Assembly (NCBI GenBank): GCA_964552195.1
Contig: CAZKFM010000004.1
Span: 1 to 64,000, forward strand
DNA length: 64,000 bases
Reading direction: 5' to 3'
From: CAZKAP01 sp964552195
GTDB taxonomy: Bacteria > Bacteroidota > Bacteroidia > Flavobacteriales > Flavobacteriaceae
Shown: in pieces, positions 1 to 6,683 of the stretch
Layout of the letters: each line of letters begins with the position of its first letter
How positions within the stretch are numbered: position 1 is the first letter of the stretch
Notes under the pieces: generated by a model
What the model saw: only the letters and a program-made list of their open reading frames with translations
Databases searched by the model: none
What the model was told of the DNA's origin: nothing
Position numbers and translations under genes: made by a program

Positions 1-171
1 TTCGCTCAGCGCTTCCTTTGAGTTCCGTAGTCTAAATGAAAAGCTCGCCAAACCTGCGGTTCGTCTTTTCCATTCTCACTTCAGGAACGCAGGATTCGCT
101 TCGCTTTCGCTCAGCGCTTCCTTTGAGCTCCGTAGTCTAAATGAAAAGCTCGCCAAACCTTCGGTTCGTCT
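1..171. repeat. Two-copy direct repeat, period 105 bp
   Basis: Bases 1-66 recur at 106-171 with only a few differences. Each copy contains the 15-mer AATGAAAAGCTCGCC. The reverse complement of that 15-mer lies at 244-258, inside the terminator of the adjacent tRNA gene. Read on the minus strand, the repeats therefore sit downstream of tRNA-Arg and look like degenerate extra copies of its 3' flank. The left copy may extend beyond the window edge. Confidence 0.85.
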
Positions 172-190
172 CTTTTTCCGCCGTCACTTT

Positions 191-213
191 GGCAATCAAG
201 CAAGCTTGTTGCC
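191..213. repeat. Small inverted repeat downstream of tRNA-Arg
   Basis: GGCAA and TTGCC flank inner arms AAGC and GCTT, giving a possible hairpin between the direct repeats and the tRNA terminator. No function can be assigned. It may belong to the same repeated 3'-flank sequence. Confidence 0.4.
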
Positions 214-224
214 GCGTTCAGACG

Positions 225-254
225 AAAAAAGCCCGCCTTGCGGGGCGAGCTTTT
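225..254 (-). terminator. Intrinsic terminator of tRNA-Arg
   Basis: Read on the minus strand, GC-rich arms pair around a CCGCAA-type loop and are followed by six T residues. It lies ten bases beyond the 3' end of the tRNA gene. Confidence 0.8.
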
Positions 255-264
255 CATTCTTAAG

Positions 265-338
265 TGACCTCGGCAGGATTCAAACCTGCAACCTTCTGAG
301 CCGTAATCAGATGCGCTATTCAGTTGCGCCACGAGGCC
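265..338 (-). tRNA. tRNA-Arg (anticodon ACG)
   Basis: The minus strand folds into a full 74-nt cloverleaf: a 7-bp acceptor stem (GGCCTCG with CGAGGTC), D stem GCGC/GCGC, anticodon stem TCTGA/TCAGA with loop TTACGGC, and T stem GCAGG/CCTGC with loop TTTGAAT. The loop puts ACG at positions 34-36, which reads arginine CGN codons once A34 is deaminated to inosine. CCA is not encoded; the discriminator base A is followed by CTT. A terminator lies downstream and a -7 box upstream at 386-393, so it is probably a monocistronic transcript. Confidence 0.95.
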
Positions 339-385
339 TTGGATGTCCGTAAGCCATGCCGGTGCAAGGCGGAAATACGGGGGTG

Positions 386-393
386 CAAATATA
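386..393 (-). promoter_or_regulatory. -7 box TATATTTG for tRNA-Arg
   Basis: The minus strand reads TATATTTG, an exact match to the Bacteroidota -7 element TAnnTTTG, 48 bases before the mature tRNA 5' end. The box lies in the leader of the oppositely oriented apt gene. Confidence 0.6.
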
Positions 394-431
394 TTTCTTT
401 TTACATTTACTACAAAACCTGTTGCATCGCT

Positions 432-953
432 TTGGACCTCGATAATTTCATCCGGGACGTGCCTGATTTTCCCAAACCGGGCATCAATTTCAAGGACATT
501 ACCCCCCTGTTTAACGACCCCACCGCCTTTAAGTACAGTTTTTACATGTTGCTGGAGAAGGTCCATGAACTTGAGGACGAGATTGACAAGGTAGTGGGCA
601 TAGAAAGCCGGGGTTTTATCATGGGGCCCATGATTGCGCGGGAGATACACGCGGGTTTCGTGCCCATGCGAAAGGCCAATAAGCTTCCCTATAAGACCCG
701 GAGTATCGATTATGGACTGGAATACGGGTCAGGGACTCTAGAGGTGCATGTAGATGCCATAAAGCCGGGGGATCGCGTGCTGATTCACGACGATGTACTC
801 GCTACCGGAGGAACGGCAGAGGCTGCAAGCCGCTTGGTACGGGATATGGGGGGAACCGTGGTGCAGTTTAATTTTCTGCTGGAATTGGTCTTCCTAAATG
901 GTCAGGACAGGCTAAGATCCCTGGCCGGAGTGCAGTCCCTGTTGCAGTACTAG
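432..953 (+). CDS. apt: Adenine phosphoribosyltransferase
   Basis: This cytoplasmic purine-salvage enzyme makes AMP and pyrophosphate from adenine and PRPP. The 173 residues match the family's usual length. The N-terminal segment DFPKPGINFKDITPL is typical, and the PRPP-binding loop appears as HDDVLATGGTAEAA. I chose the TTG at 432 because translation from it begins MDLDNFIRD, as in relatives. The longer frame from 324 would run into the tRNA gene and encode residues foreign to the family. A near-consensus -7 box (TACATTTA) lies about 25 bases upstream. It stands alone between the divergent tRNA and a convergent small gene. Confidence 0.92.
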   Translation: MDLDNFIRDVPDFPKPGINFKDITPLFNDPTAFKYSFYMLLEKVHELEDEIDKVVGIESRGFIMGPMIAREIHAGFVPMRKANKLPYKTRSIDYGLEYGSGTLEVHVDAIKPGDRVLIHDDVLATGGTAEAASRLVRDMGGTVVQFNFLLELVFLNGQDRLRSLAGVQSLLQY

Positions 954-1016
954 CAAGCACCATGCGTTGGCTCCCGGGTTGATGAGGCCCGATATAGGAG
1001 CTCGACTGTCAGGTGA

Positions 1017-1172
1017 TTAGTCTTCCAGTGCATGAGTGGTTACCCAGTACTTCCATCCCAGTAGCAGGATTTGCCACTTGCTTGCCTTGCCCAGATCCTC
1101 GACGGAATGGGTGAGAGAGGGTAGTAAGACTTTGTTGAATCGGGCCAGGGCCCTGAATACCTGCTTTCGCAT
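1017..1172 (-). CDS. Conserved small flavobacterial protein, 51 aa
   Basis: A short frame that is easy to miss. It begins MRKQVFRALARFNKVLLPS and ends with a WKYWVTTHALED-like tail. From memory, Flavobacteriaceae carry similar basic proteins of 45-50 residues with an LPS motif and a GW-x-Y-VTT motif. They are sometimes labelled 'SsrA-binding protein', although they are not SmpB. The function is unknown. An exact -7 box (TATCTTTG, 1186-1193) lies 13 bases before the ATG, which strongly supports a real transcript. There is no signal peptide or clear membrane segment. It converges with apt. Confidence 0.7.
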   Translation of the reverse strand: MRKQVFRALARFNKVLLPSLTHSVEDLGKASKWQILLLGWKYWVTTHALED

Positions 1173-1185
1173 CAGCTAATTTTTG

Positions 1186-1193
1186 CAAAGATA
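1186..1193 (-). promoter_or_regulatory. -7 box TATCTTTG for the 51-aa gene
   Basis: The minus strand reads TATCTTTG, an exact TAnnTTTG match, ending 13 bases before the ATG of the small gene at 1172. Transcripts would have a leader of only a few bases. Confidence 0.6.
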
Positions 1194-1251
1194 GAAAGCA
1201 GATCTTCAGAAATACGATCGCCCCGGGGATCCCGTTTAAGGCAATCGCATT

Positions 1252-1314
1252 CTAAAAGATCAATGCAATCACGGATGCTACCAGATTGATAAGAAACTCG
1301 AGAATTGCGATCAT
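1252..1314 (-). CDS. Possible 20-aa hydrophobic peptide
   Basis: A 21-codon frame starting ATG at 1314 encodes a peptide that is almost wholly hydrophobic apart from one glutamate and one asparagine, enough for a single membrane span. No ribosome-binding site or -7 box is convincing. It could be a chance frame or a small membrane peptide. It is listed because other tiny hydrophobic frames occur elsewhere in the window. Confidence 0.18.
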   Translation of the reverse strand: MIAILEFLINLVASVIALIF

Positions 1315-1634
1315 GATGGTGTGGATTTTTCGTTTTTTGATTCAGAATAAACTGCGATCATTTTTGATTTGTTGACAATATATTATGATAGTTATCATGT
1401 TTCCAAAAATGCGTAACTGAATTAATCTAATTGAATACGAATAAGTAACTCAAAAATTTGATGTAGTTTCATATTAAAACAGTCTTCCTTGGTTGAATAA
1501 ACGGATTGTTACCGCAGCGGCAAATTTCCTATAGAACTGGTAGATTTGTAGGGGTCTATTGGGCCTCTCGATAAAAACCAAGGGTCAAATGGACCGGATT
1601 TCTTTCCATTTAGGCGAAAACGTTTAAGAGGAAC
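1315..1634. other. AT-rich intergenic stretch without a recognised gene
   Basis: About 320 bases of AT-rich sequence lie between the tiny frame and the terminator of the M56 gene. I found no credible reading frame, RNA fold or exact -7 box in it. Confidence 0.5.
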
Positions 1635-1668
1635 AAAAAAACCAGCCTGAAACGAAGGGCTGGTTTTC
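1635..1668 (-). terminator. Intrinsic terminator of the blaI–M56 operon
   Basis: Arms AACCAGCC and GGCTGGTT enclose a ten-base loop. On the minus strand the hairpin is followed by a run of seven T. It lies about 70 bases past the stop of the M56 peptidase gene. Confidence 0.85.
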
Positions 1669-1737
1669 TCGGATTGACCATGAGTATATGGTTTTGATTG
1701 ATGAATAAACCTCTTCGGCTTATCGCTTAAAACGGAA

Positions 1738-3885
1738 TTATTTATTGGTGGTTACTATGATTACACCGTCTTTGGCGTCCTTTCCGTACAACGCCTCGGC
1801 ACTTTTCCCTTTCAATACCTTCACGCTCTCTATTTTGCCCGGGGCGATCTGTTCGAATTCCTTATTGCTGGCTGGCTCCCCGTCTATGATGTACATGGCG
1901 TCCTTTCCCTCGGCGATATAAATTTCACGTTCCACAACTCTAGCGATTTCCCTCTCCGCACGTCGGGCCTCTTCAGCAGCCAATGCCTGTTGTTCGCGTA
2001 TCACGATTTTCTCAGACTGGATTACTTTACGTTGCTCTTCCCTGGCCTCTTTCTGCGCTTCTGAAGCCTCTTTACGGGCTTCAATGGCAACCTTCTTAGC
2101 TTCTTCCATACTTTTTCGTATGATCGTTTCATTCTCTTTCATTTGCTCCTTCCACTCAATGCGCTGCTTTTCGATCATTTCTCGAACCTTTTCTTCTTCC
2201 ATTTCGTCCCAACCGATACCGGAGAGATTCATATCGAAATCGAAATTCATGGAGCCCATTTCACCATCGGTAATGATGATGTATTCGGTTTTGTCATCTT
2301 CACCATTCTTGCGTGCCTTCTTGGATTCGCGCTTGAGTTTGCGGATCGACTTACGGTCCAGTGGAAGAGTCATGACTTTAACCGGATTAGGATGTCCGGT
2401 AATGGTAATAGCCTTGGCGTTTCCCGGTGACTTTCTTCCGCGTAGGATGGTAACATGATCTGAAGGATGGAGTGGTGAAGGCGGGCTCCTGAATCCCCAT
2501 ACCTTGACATCCGATGAATCCGAGATAAAGTAGGTTCCTCCTTCATTTTTGCCGTTGAAGCGGATCTTGAACTTTTGACGATCGTCATCATCCCTCTCAA
2601 CGGTGATGCTTTGGGCTCTATAGCTTACACCCTCTTCGTCTGTATCGACATCCACATCGATTTCGATCTCTTCTTCGGTATCGAGTAGGCCGGTTCTCAT
2701 CGAAAAGGTCTCGGCCTCGTCATCGAAAAGGAGAAAAACCGGGTCGATGGGGCCGTCCTCTTCTATACTGTAGGTCCCGGAGAATTTCTTGCCTGAGGAA
2801 TAGGAGCCTTTGACGTCAATAGACAGGGAGGTAATCAGGCCTTCGGCGTTCTTCACGGCGGTGTAGGACATGTCGATGCTTTCTTCGGCCAGTGACTGCT
2901 TGATTTTATCGAGTTCGGCATCGGTAGATGTCGCAGTGATCTCGATTTCGATCCGTTTTTCTGGGGTACTGACCTGAGACATCAGGGGATCTATGATTTC
3001 AGATGGAACATAGCGCACCACTTCAGTACGGTTGAAACTGTACATAAATACGGCCAAAAGGGGCAGTATCACCGCAAACAGACCGATTTTCTTTGGATTG
3101 GATGGTTTTTGATTGAGCATAACGATTCGCTTTTTGATGAATGATTTATTAAAGGTGTTGGCCAGCATCGGGGCGTGCTCGGGGGCACTGAGTCTCAGCA
3201 TGGCGAACTGGTAGGAGGTTCGGTTTAGCCCTTCGGTACTCGCGCTCCGATCTGCAAGATACTCCAGATTCTGCCGCAATATATTACGGTAGGCCCAGCT
3301 CACGGGATTCCACCAGAGCACGATCAGGCAGAGCTCCATGAGTATGATGTCTATACTGTGCCACTGCCGACAGTGCGCTTCCTCGTGACGAAGTATGGAG
3401 ACTCGCTCCTCCTCGCTGTATAGACTGGGATTCCAGAAAATGTGATTGAAGAATGAGAAAGGGGGCAGGGGTTCCGATACCTGATAAAGGGCAAGTCCCT
3501 GTTCCTCAAGTCGCTTGGCTTTTCTGCGCAGACGGGCGATCTGCAGTATCGAGTGGGAGCGATGCAGCAGTATGCCCAGGGCTCCTGTCACATAAGCAAT
3601 GAATAAGACAGTCGCTAGAGTCCAGAAGGGTTCGTCCTGAATCTCAGTACCCGATCCTGTCAATGGGAGTTCGGAATACTGCATCATCGAAACCGGAACA
3701 TAGACAGGCTCCGTATAGTATACCCAATTGACAGCCGGGACTACTAGGGCTGCCATAATACCCGTTAGCAGGTAGATTCTCAAGAAACCAAAGAAAGTCT
3801 CATTTCGAAAGAACAGCCAGTAAACGCTCAGAAAAATCAGGAGTACGGCCGCGGCTTTTAGAAGATAAATGAAGAAGGGATGCAT
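1738..3885 (-). CDS. M56 (BlaR1/MecR1-like) membrane metalloprotease with receptor-plug-like C-terminus
   Basis: A sensor-type integral membrane protease of 715 residues. Hydrophobic segments fall near residues 5-25, 35-55 and 88-107. The zinc motif HEEAH is at 167-171, followed by more membrane helices up to about residue 285. Residues from about 300 to 560 are acidic and presumably outside the cytoplasm. Then comes a charged coiled coil rich in Glu, Lys and Arg (about 565-650). The last 55 residues (MYIIDGEPASNKEF, VKVLKGKSAEALYG, GVIIVTT) resemble the plug domain of TonB-dependent receptors. The upstream blaI stop is only two bases away, so the pair forms a repressor/protease unit. In the BlaR family such proteases sense a signal and cause repressor cleavage; the signal here is unknown. 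Confidence 0.85.
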   Translation of the reverse strand: MHPFFIYLLKAAAVLLIFLSVYWLFFRNETFFGFLRIYLLTGIMAALVVPAVNWVYYTEPVYVPVSMMQYSELPLTGSGTEIQDEPFWTLATVLFIAYVTGALGILLHRSHSILQIARLRRKAKRLEEQGLALYQVSEPLPPFSFFNHIFWNPSLYSEEERVSILRHEEAHCRQWHSIDIILMELCLIVLWWNPVSWAYRNILRQNLEYLADRSASTEGLNRTSYQFAMLRLSAPEHAPMLANTFNKSFIKKRIVMLNQKPSNPKKIGLFAVILPLLAVFMYSFNRTEVVRYVPSEIIDPLMSQVSTPEKRIEIEITATSTDAELDKIKQSLAEESIDMSYTAVKNAEGLITSLSIDVKGSYSSGKKFSGTYSIEEDGPIDPVFLLFDDEAETFSMRTGLLDTEEEIEIDVDVDTDEEGVSYRAQSITVERDDDDRQKFKIRFNGKNEGGTYFISDSSDVKVWGFRSPPSPLHPSDHVTILRGRKSPGNAKAITITGHPNPVKVMTLPLDRKSIRKLKRESKKARKNGEDDKTEYIIITDGEMGSMNFDFDMNLSGIGWDEMEEEKVREMIEKQRIEWKEQMKENETIIRKSMEEAKKVAIEARKEASEAQKEAREEQRKVIQSEKIVIREQQALAAEEARRAEREIARVVEREIYIAEGKDAMYIIDGEPASNKEFEQIAPGKIESVKVLKGKSAEALYGKDAKDGVIIVTTNK

Positions 3886-3887
3886 CG

Positions 3888-4244
3888 CTATTTATTTTTC
3901 TCGATTAAATCCAGTATTTCTCTGAGTTCCTCAGCACTGATCTTCTCTTCCTGTGCGAAGAAGGAAACCAGGCTTTTATACGAGTTGGAATAGTAATTAT
4001 GTATGGTTTCCAGGATATACTTAGACCGGTATTCCTCTTTGGAAACTATAGGGTAGTAGCGGTGGCTGTTACCCAGGACTTCATGCCCCACAAAACCTTT
4101 GTCTTCCAGATTGCGCATAGTGGTGGACAGGGTGTTGTAATGCCTGGATTCCGAGTATTCCTTCCGGATGTCCTTCACAAAGGCCTTACCCAGTTTCCAT
4201 AGAACGATCATTAGTTCTTCTTCCTTATTGGTGAGTTTCTGCAT
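3888..4244 (-). CDS. BlaI/MecI/CopY-family transcriptional repressor
   Basis: A winged-helix repressor of 118 residues, normal for the family. The N-terminus KLTNKEEELMIVLWKLG and the recognition-helix region HYNTLSTTMRNLEDKGF are typical of BlaI. The C-terminal half would form the dimerisation helices. It is the first gene of a two-gene operon with the M56 protease and is probably autoregulated through the tandem inverted repeats at 4271-4306. The ATG at 4244 is the only sensible start. The physiological target beyond its own operon cannot be read from the sequence; beta-lactam or cell-envelope stress is only an analogy. Confidence 0.9.
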   Translation of the reverse strand: MQKLTNKEEELMIVLWKLGKAFVKDIRKEYSESRHYNTLSTTMRNLEDKGFVGHEVLGNSHRYYPIVSKEEYRSKYILETIHNYYSNSYKSLVSFFAQEEKISAEELREILDLIEKNK

Positions 4245-4270
4245 AGCGAAAAGCTTTGAGGACCAAAGTA

Positions 4271-4306
4271 AACTAAAAAACTAGTTTTAAAACTAAAATA
4301 ATAGTT
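4271..4306. promoter_or_regulatory. Tandem BlaI-type operator, 2 x AACTA-N6-TAGTT
   Basis: Two 16-bp inverted repeats, AACTA-N6-TAGTT, occupy 4271-4286 and 4291-4306. They are exactly 20 bp apart, about two helical turns. The inner halves also create the perfect palindrome TAGTTTTAAAACTA (4282-4295). A near-consensus -7 box for blaI (TTACTTTG on the minus strand, 4264-4271) touches the first repeat. Bound repressor dimers would therefore block the blaI promoter and perhaps also the divergent one. Confidence 0.65.
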
Positions 4307-4360
4307 AAAGTTATTTAGCAATAGCTTCAGGAAGTTTGGCGTGTAACTTGTACCATCATC

Positions 4361-4368
4361 TATATTTG
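4361..4368 (+). promoter_or_regulatory. -7 box TATATTTG for the antiporter gene
   Basis: An exact TAnnTTTG match 15 bases before the TTG start at 4384. A TTTG at 4335-4338 is a possible -33 element. This placement argues against the more upstream TTG at 4336 as the start. Confidence 0.6.
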
Positions 4369-4383
4369 CCAAAACTCATTTTC

Positions 4384-5325
4384 TTGGAAAACTTACTCTA
4401 CGTTGTCGGTGGATTCGTGTTGTTGATTGTGGGTGGGAACTGGTTGCTGAAATCGGCCGTAGCCCTGTCCTTGCGTTTTTCCATACCTCGCATGGTCATC
4501 GGCATGACCGTCGTCTCATTTGCCACCTCTGCCCCTGAGCTCATAGTGAGTATGAAGGCTGCCCTGGACGGGTCCCAGGATATTGCACTGGGTAATGTGG
4601 TGGGCTCCAACATAGCCAACATCGGTCTGGTACTCGGGATCACCCTGCTGCTCGGTCGCATACTGGTCGAAAGAACCTTCCTGAATTGCGACTGGCCTGC
4701 CCTGATGATAGCAACAGGAATGTTTATATTCTTCATTTATCCGGATCGCAGGCTGGAAGCCCTGGAGGGAGGGATCATGCTGGCTTTCTTAATCGCTTTC
4801 GTGGTTTATGTGTTGCGTTTTGTCAAGGAGGCTCATCCCGTTGCTCAGGTAGACCAGGATGATAGTCTTTCCTGGGGTATGACCCTGCTGTTTATGGTAC
4901 TGGGCGGCGCCGGACTCTGGTCGGGTTCCGAATTCCTGATACAGGGTGCTCGGGCCATGGCGCAGGATTTCGGCGTAAGCGAACGCGTGATCGCCATCAC
5001 CGTGCTCAGTGTGGGGACCAGCGTGCCCGAGCTCGCCGCTTCGGTCATTGCGGCTATCAAGAAGGAGCGTGCGATATCGCTGGGGAACCTCATAGGATCC
5101 TATATTTTCAATCTTTTGGCAGTATTGGGTATAACTTCACTGATTACCCCGATTGAGGCCCAGGATGAGAGGCTGCTGAGCAGTGATGTATACTGGATGG
5201 TCGCCTTTTCGGCCATTACCCTGCCATTGGTCTTACTGATTCCTCGTATGAAGCTTCGCCGGCGCGACGGGCTGCTGCTGCTGGTACTCTATCTGATATT
5301 TGTCTATATGACCCTGGGTAACTAG
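4384..5325 (+). CDS. Na+/Ca2+ antiporter, CaCA family (YrbG-like)
   Basis: An inner-membrane exchanger of 313 residues built from two inverted halves. Each half carries the family alpha motif: TSAPELIVSMKAAL with GNVVGSNIANIGLVLG in the first, and TSVPELAASVIAAI with GNLIGSYIFNLLAVLG in the second. The acidic residues of the PEL motifs and the polar GS-N positions are the ion-binding residues of the family. About ten hydrophobic segments are visible. I chose the TTG at 4384 (MENLLYVVGG) because a -7 box at 4361-4368 lies inside the longer alternative. The exact ion is inferred only from the family. It converges on glnA with a shared terminator. Confidence 0.88.
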   Translation: MENLLYVVGGFVLLIVGGNWLLKSAVALSLRFSIPRMVIGMTVVSFATSAPELIVSMKAALDGSQDIALGNVVGSNIANIGLVLGITLLLGRILVERTFLNCDWPALMIATGMFIFFIYPDRRLEALEGGIMLAFLIAFVVYVLRFVKEAHPVAQVDQDDSLSWGMTLLFMVLGGAGLWSGSEFLIQGARAMAQDFGVSERVIAITVLSVGTSVPELAASVIAAIKKERAISLGNLIGSYIFNLLAVLGITSLITPIEAQDERLLSSDVYWMVAFSAITLPLVLLIPRMKLRRRDGLLLLVLYLIFVYMTLGN

Positions 5326-5340
5326 TTTAATGATAAAAAG

Positions 5341-5370
5341 AACCCCCCTTCGCGGCCGCGAAGGGGGGTT
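5341..5370 (-). terminator. Terminator between the antiporter gene and glnA
   Basis: A perfect 30-bp palindrome with 15-bp arms (AACCCCCCTTCGCGG and its complement). On the minus strand it is followed by a run of five T, so it ends glnA. It could also slow transcription from the convergent antiporter gene, though no T run follows on that side. Confidence 0.85.
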
Positions 5371-5396
5371 ACGCATAAATTGATCTGAGCGGTTCT

Positions 5397-6404
5397 TTAA
5401 GAGGCCGACTTAACTGTTTCTATAATCCGCTGTGCAACCTGGTAGGGATTGGCGTTGGAGGCAGGCCGGCGATCTTCCAGCCATCCCTTCCAGCCGCTCT
5501 CCACGGTCGCTATAGGGATTCGGATGGATGCACCCCGGTCCGATACCCCATAAGAGAACTCGTCTATGTGTTGGGTCTCGTGGAGACCTGTGAGTCGTTC
5601 GTCGTTGTTTGCGCCATAGACATTAATATGCTCCTGAGCCACTGGTCGGAAGGCCTCGCAGATCCGGTCATATACTTCCTTGTTACCAGCGGTTCTCAGC
5701 AGGGAATTGGAGAAGTTAGCATGCATTCCGCTTCCGTTCCAGTCGCCCGGTACTGGTTTCGGATGCAGCTCGATATAGTATCCATATTTTTCTGTGATAC
5801 GATTCAGCAGGTATCGGGCCACCCAGAGGATGTCACCGGCGCGCTTGGCGCCCTTGGCGAAAGTCTGGAACTCCCATTGTCCTGGAGCCACTTCCTGATT
5901 GATCCCTTCCACATTAATTCCGGCCTCCAGGCAGGCATCCAGATGCTCTTCTACGAATTCACGACCCCAGGTATAACGGCCACCGACTGAGCAGTAATAC
6001 TTACCCTGAGGCCCTGGGAATCCGCCACGTGGAAATCCGAGAGGAAGATCCGTTTCTGTATTCATAAGGAAGTACTCCTGCTCGAAACCGAACCAGAAAT
6101 CCTCGTCGTCGTCGTCGATCAATGCCCGGTAATTGGTCTCGTGAGCTGTACCGTCTGCATTCAACACCTCGTTTATGACCAGCCAGCCGTTGGGTCGGTC
6201 CGGATCTGGGAAGATGGCCACCGGTTGTAATAAGCAGTCCGAAGAATTACCTTCCGCCTGGTTGGTAGAACTTCCGTCGAAGGACCACATGGGGCAACTC
6301 TCAAGCTTGCCATCAAAATTGTCCACGATTTTTGTTTTGCTCCTAAGCTCCTGGGTGGGTTTGTATCCATCCAGCCAGATATACTCTAATTTAGACTTAC
6401 TCAT
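5397..6404 (-). CDS. glnA: Glutamine synthetase, GSII (eukaryotic-like) type
   Basis: Makes glutamine from glutamate, ammonia and ATP in the cytoplasm. At 335 residues it is far shorter than GSI or GSIII enzymes and matches GSII. Visible signatures are MWSFDGSSTNQAEG (about residues 39-52), the metal-binding FGFEQEYF, NQEVAPGQWEFQ, NGSGMHANFS and RGASIRIP. The start ATG at 6404 follows an exact -7 box at 6434-6441. An inverted repeat at 6450-6464 just upstream of that box is a candidate operator. GSII enzymes lack the adenylylation site of GSI, so control by transcription is plausible. The ammonium transporter and PII genes lie 9 kb away. Confidence 0.96.
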   Translation of the reverse strand: MSKSKLEYIWLDGYKPTQELRSKTKIVDNFDGKLESCPMWSFDGSSTNQAEGNSSDCLLQPVAIFPDPDRPNGWLVINEVLNADGTAHETNYRALIDDDDEDFWFGFEQEYFLMNTETDLPLGFPRGGFPGPQGKYYCSVGGRYTWGREFVEEHLDACLEAGINVEGINQEVAPGQWEFQTFAKGAKRAGDILWVARYLLNRITEKYGYYIELHPKPVPGDWNGSGMHANFSNSLLRTAGNKEVYDRICEAFRPVAQEHINVYGANNDERLTGLHETQHIDEFSYGVSDRGASIRIPIATVESGWKGWLEDRRPASNANPYQVAQRIIETVKSAS

Positions 6405-6433
6405 ATGAAGTTGACTGCTTTATGTTTAATGGC

Positions 6434-6441
6434 CAAAATTA
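6434..6441 (-). promoter_or_regulatory. -7 box TAATTTTG for glnA
   Basis: Exact TAnnTTTG match on the minus strand, 29 bases before the glnA ATG. Confidence 0.6.
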
Positions 6442-6449
6442 TATGAAAT

Positions 6450-6464
6450 ATCAGATAATCTGAT
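6450..6464. promoter_or_regulatory. Candidate operator of glnA: ATCAGAT-A-ATCTGAT
   Basis: A perfect 7-1-7 inverted repeat starts eight bases upstream of the glnA -7 box, in the spacer toward the -33 region. A protein bound here would be well placed to control glnA. No regulator can be named. Confidence 0.5.
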
Positions 6465-6660
6465 TTTAGTGAGGTATTTCAGATCAAATATTTTTCCACA
6501 CGCTAGCGTTCCCTGCCTGACGAGTATACCTTGGGTGCTTACCCTGCGGGCTTAATAAAATTCGGACCTTATCCTGGCTGTTAATAAAAAGGGTTGCTTA
6601 CGGGGAATGGGATTCCTCTGCCCGGAAGGGAAAGCGGCAGGTAAAACCGCTCCGAAATAG

Positions 6661-6668
6661 TACTTTTG
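6661..6668 (+). promoter_or_regulatory. -7 box TACTTTTG for purM
   Basis: Exact TAnnTTTG match 15 bases before the ATG at 6684. The TTG inside the box is therefore not a start codon. The 190 bases upstream, back to the glnA control region, show small GC-rich hairpins but no recognisable riboswitch, and they would not be transcribed from this promoter. Confidence 0.65.
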
Positions 6669-6683
6669 AATCAAAATTTCTAC

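Noticed and set aside
324..431. Longer apt reading frame starting within the tRNA region
   Set aside because: The extra 36 residues do not look like the family, overlap the tRNA gene and end in the TTG that matches the family start.
111..650. Minus-strand open frame of 179 codons across the tRNA and apt
   Set aside because: It runs through the tRNA, its terminator and the repeats, and is antisense to apt; no family resemblance.
6480..6660. Possible riboswitch upstream of purM
   Set aside because: The GC-rich hairpins lie upstream of the -7 box, so they would not be in the mRNA, and no known aptamer pattern is matched.
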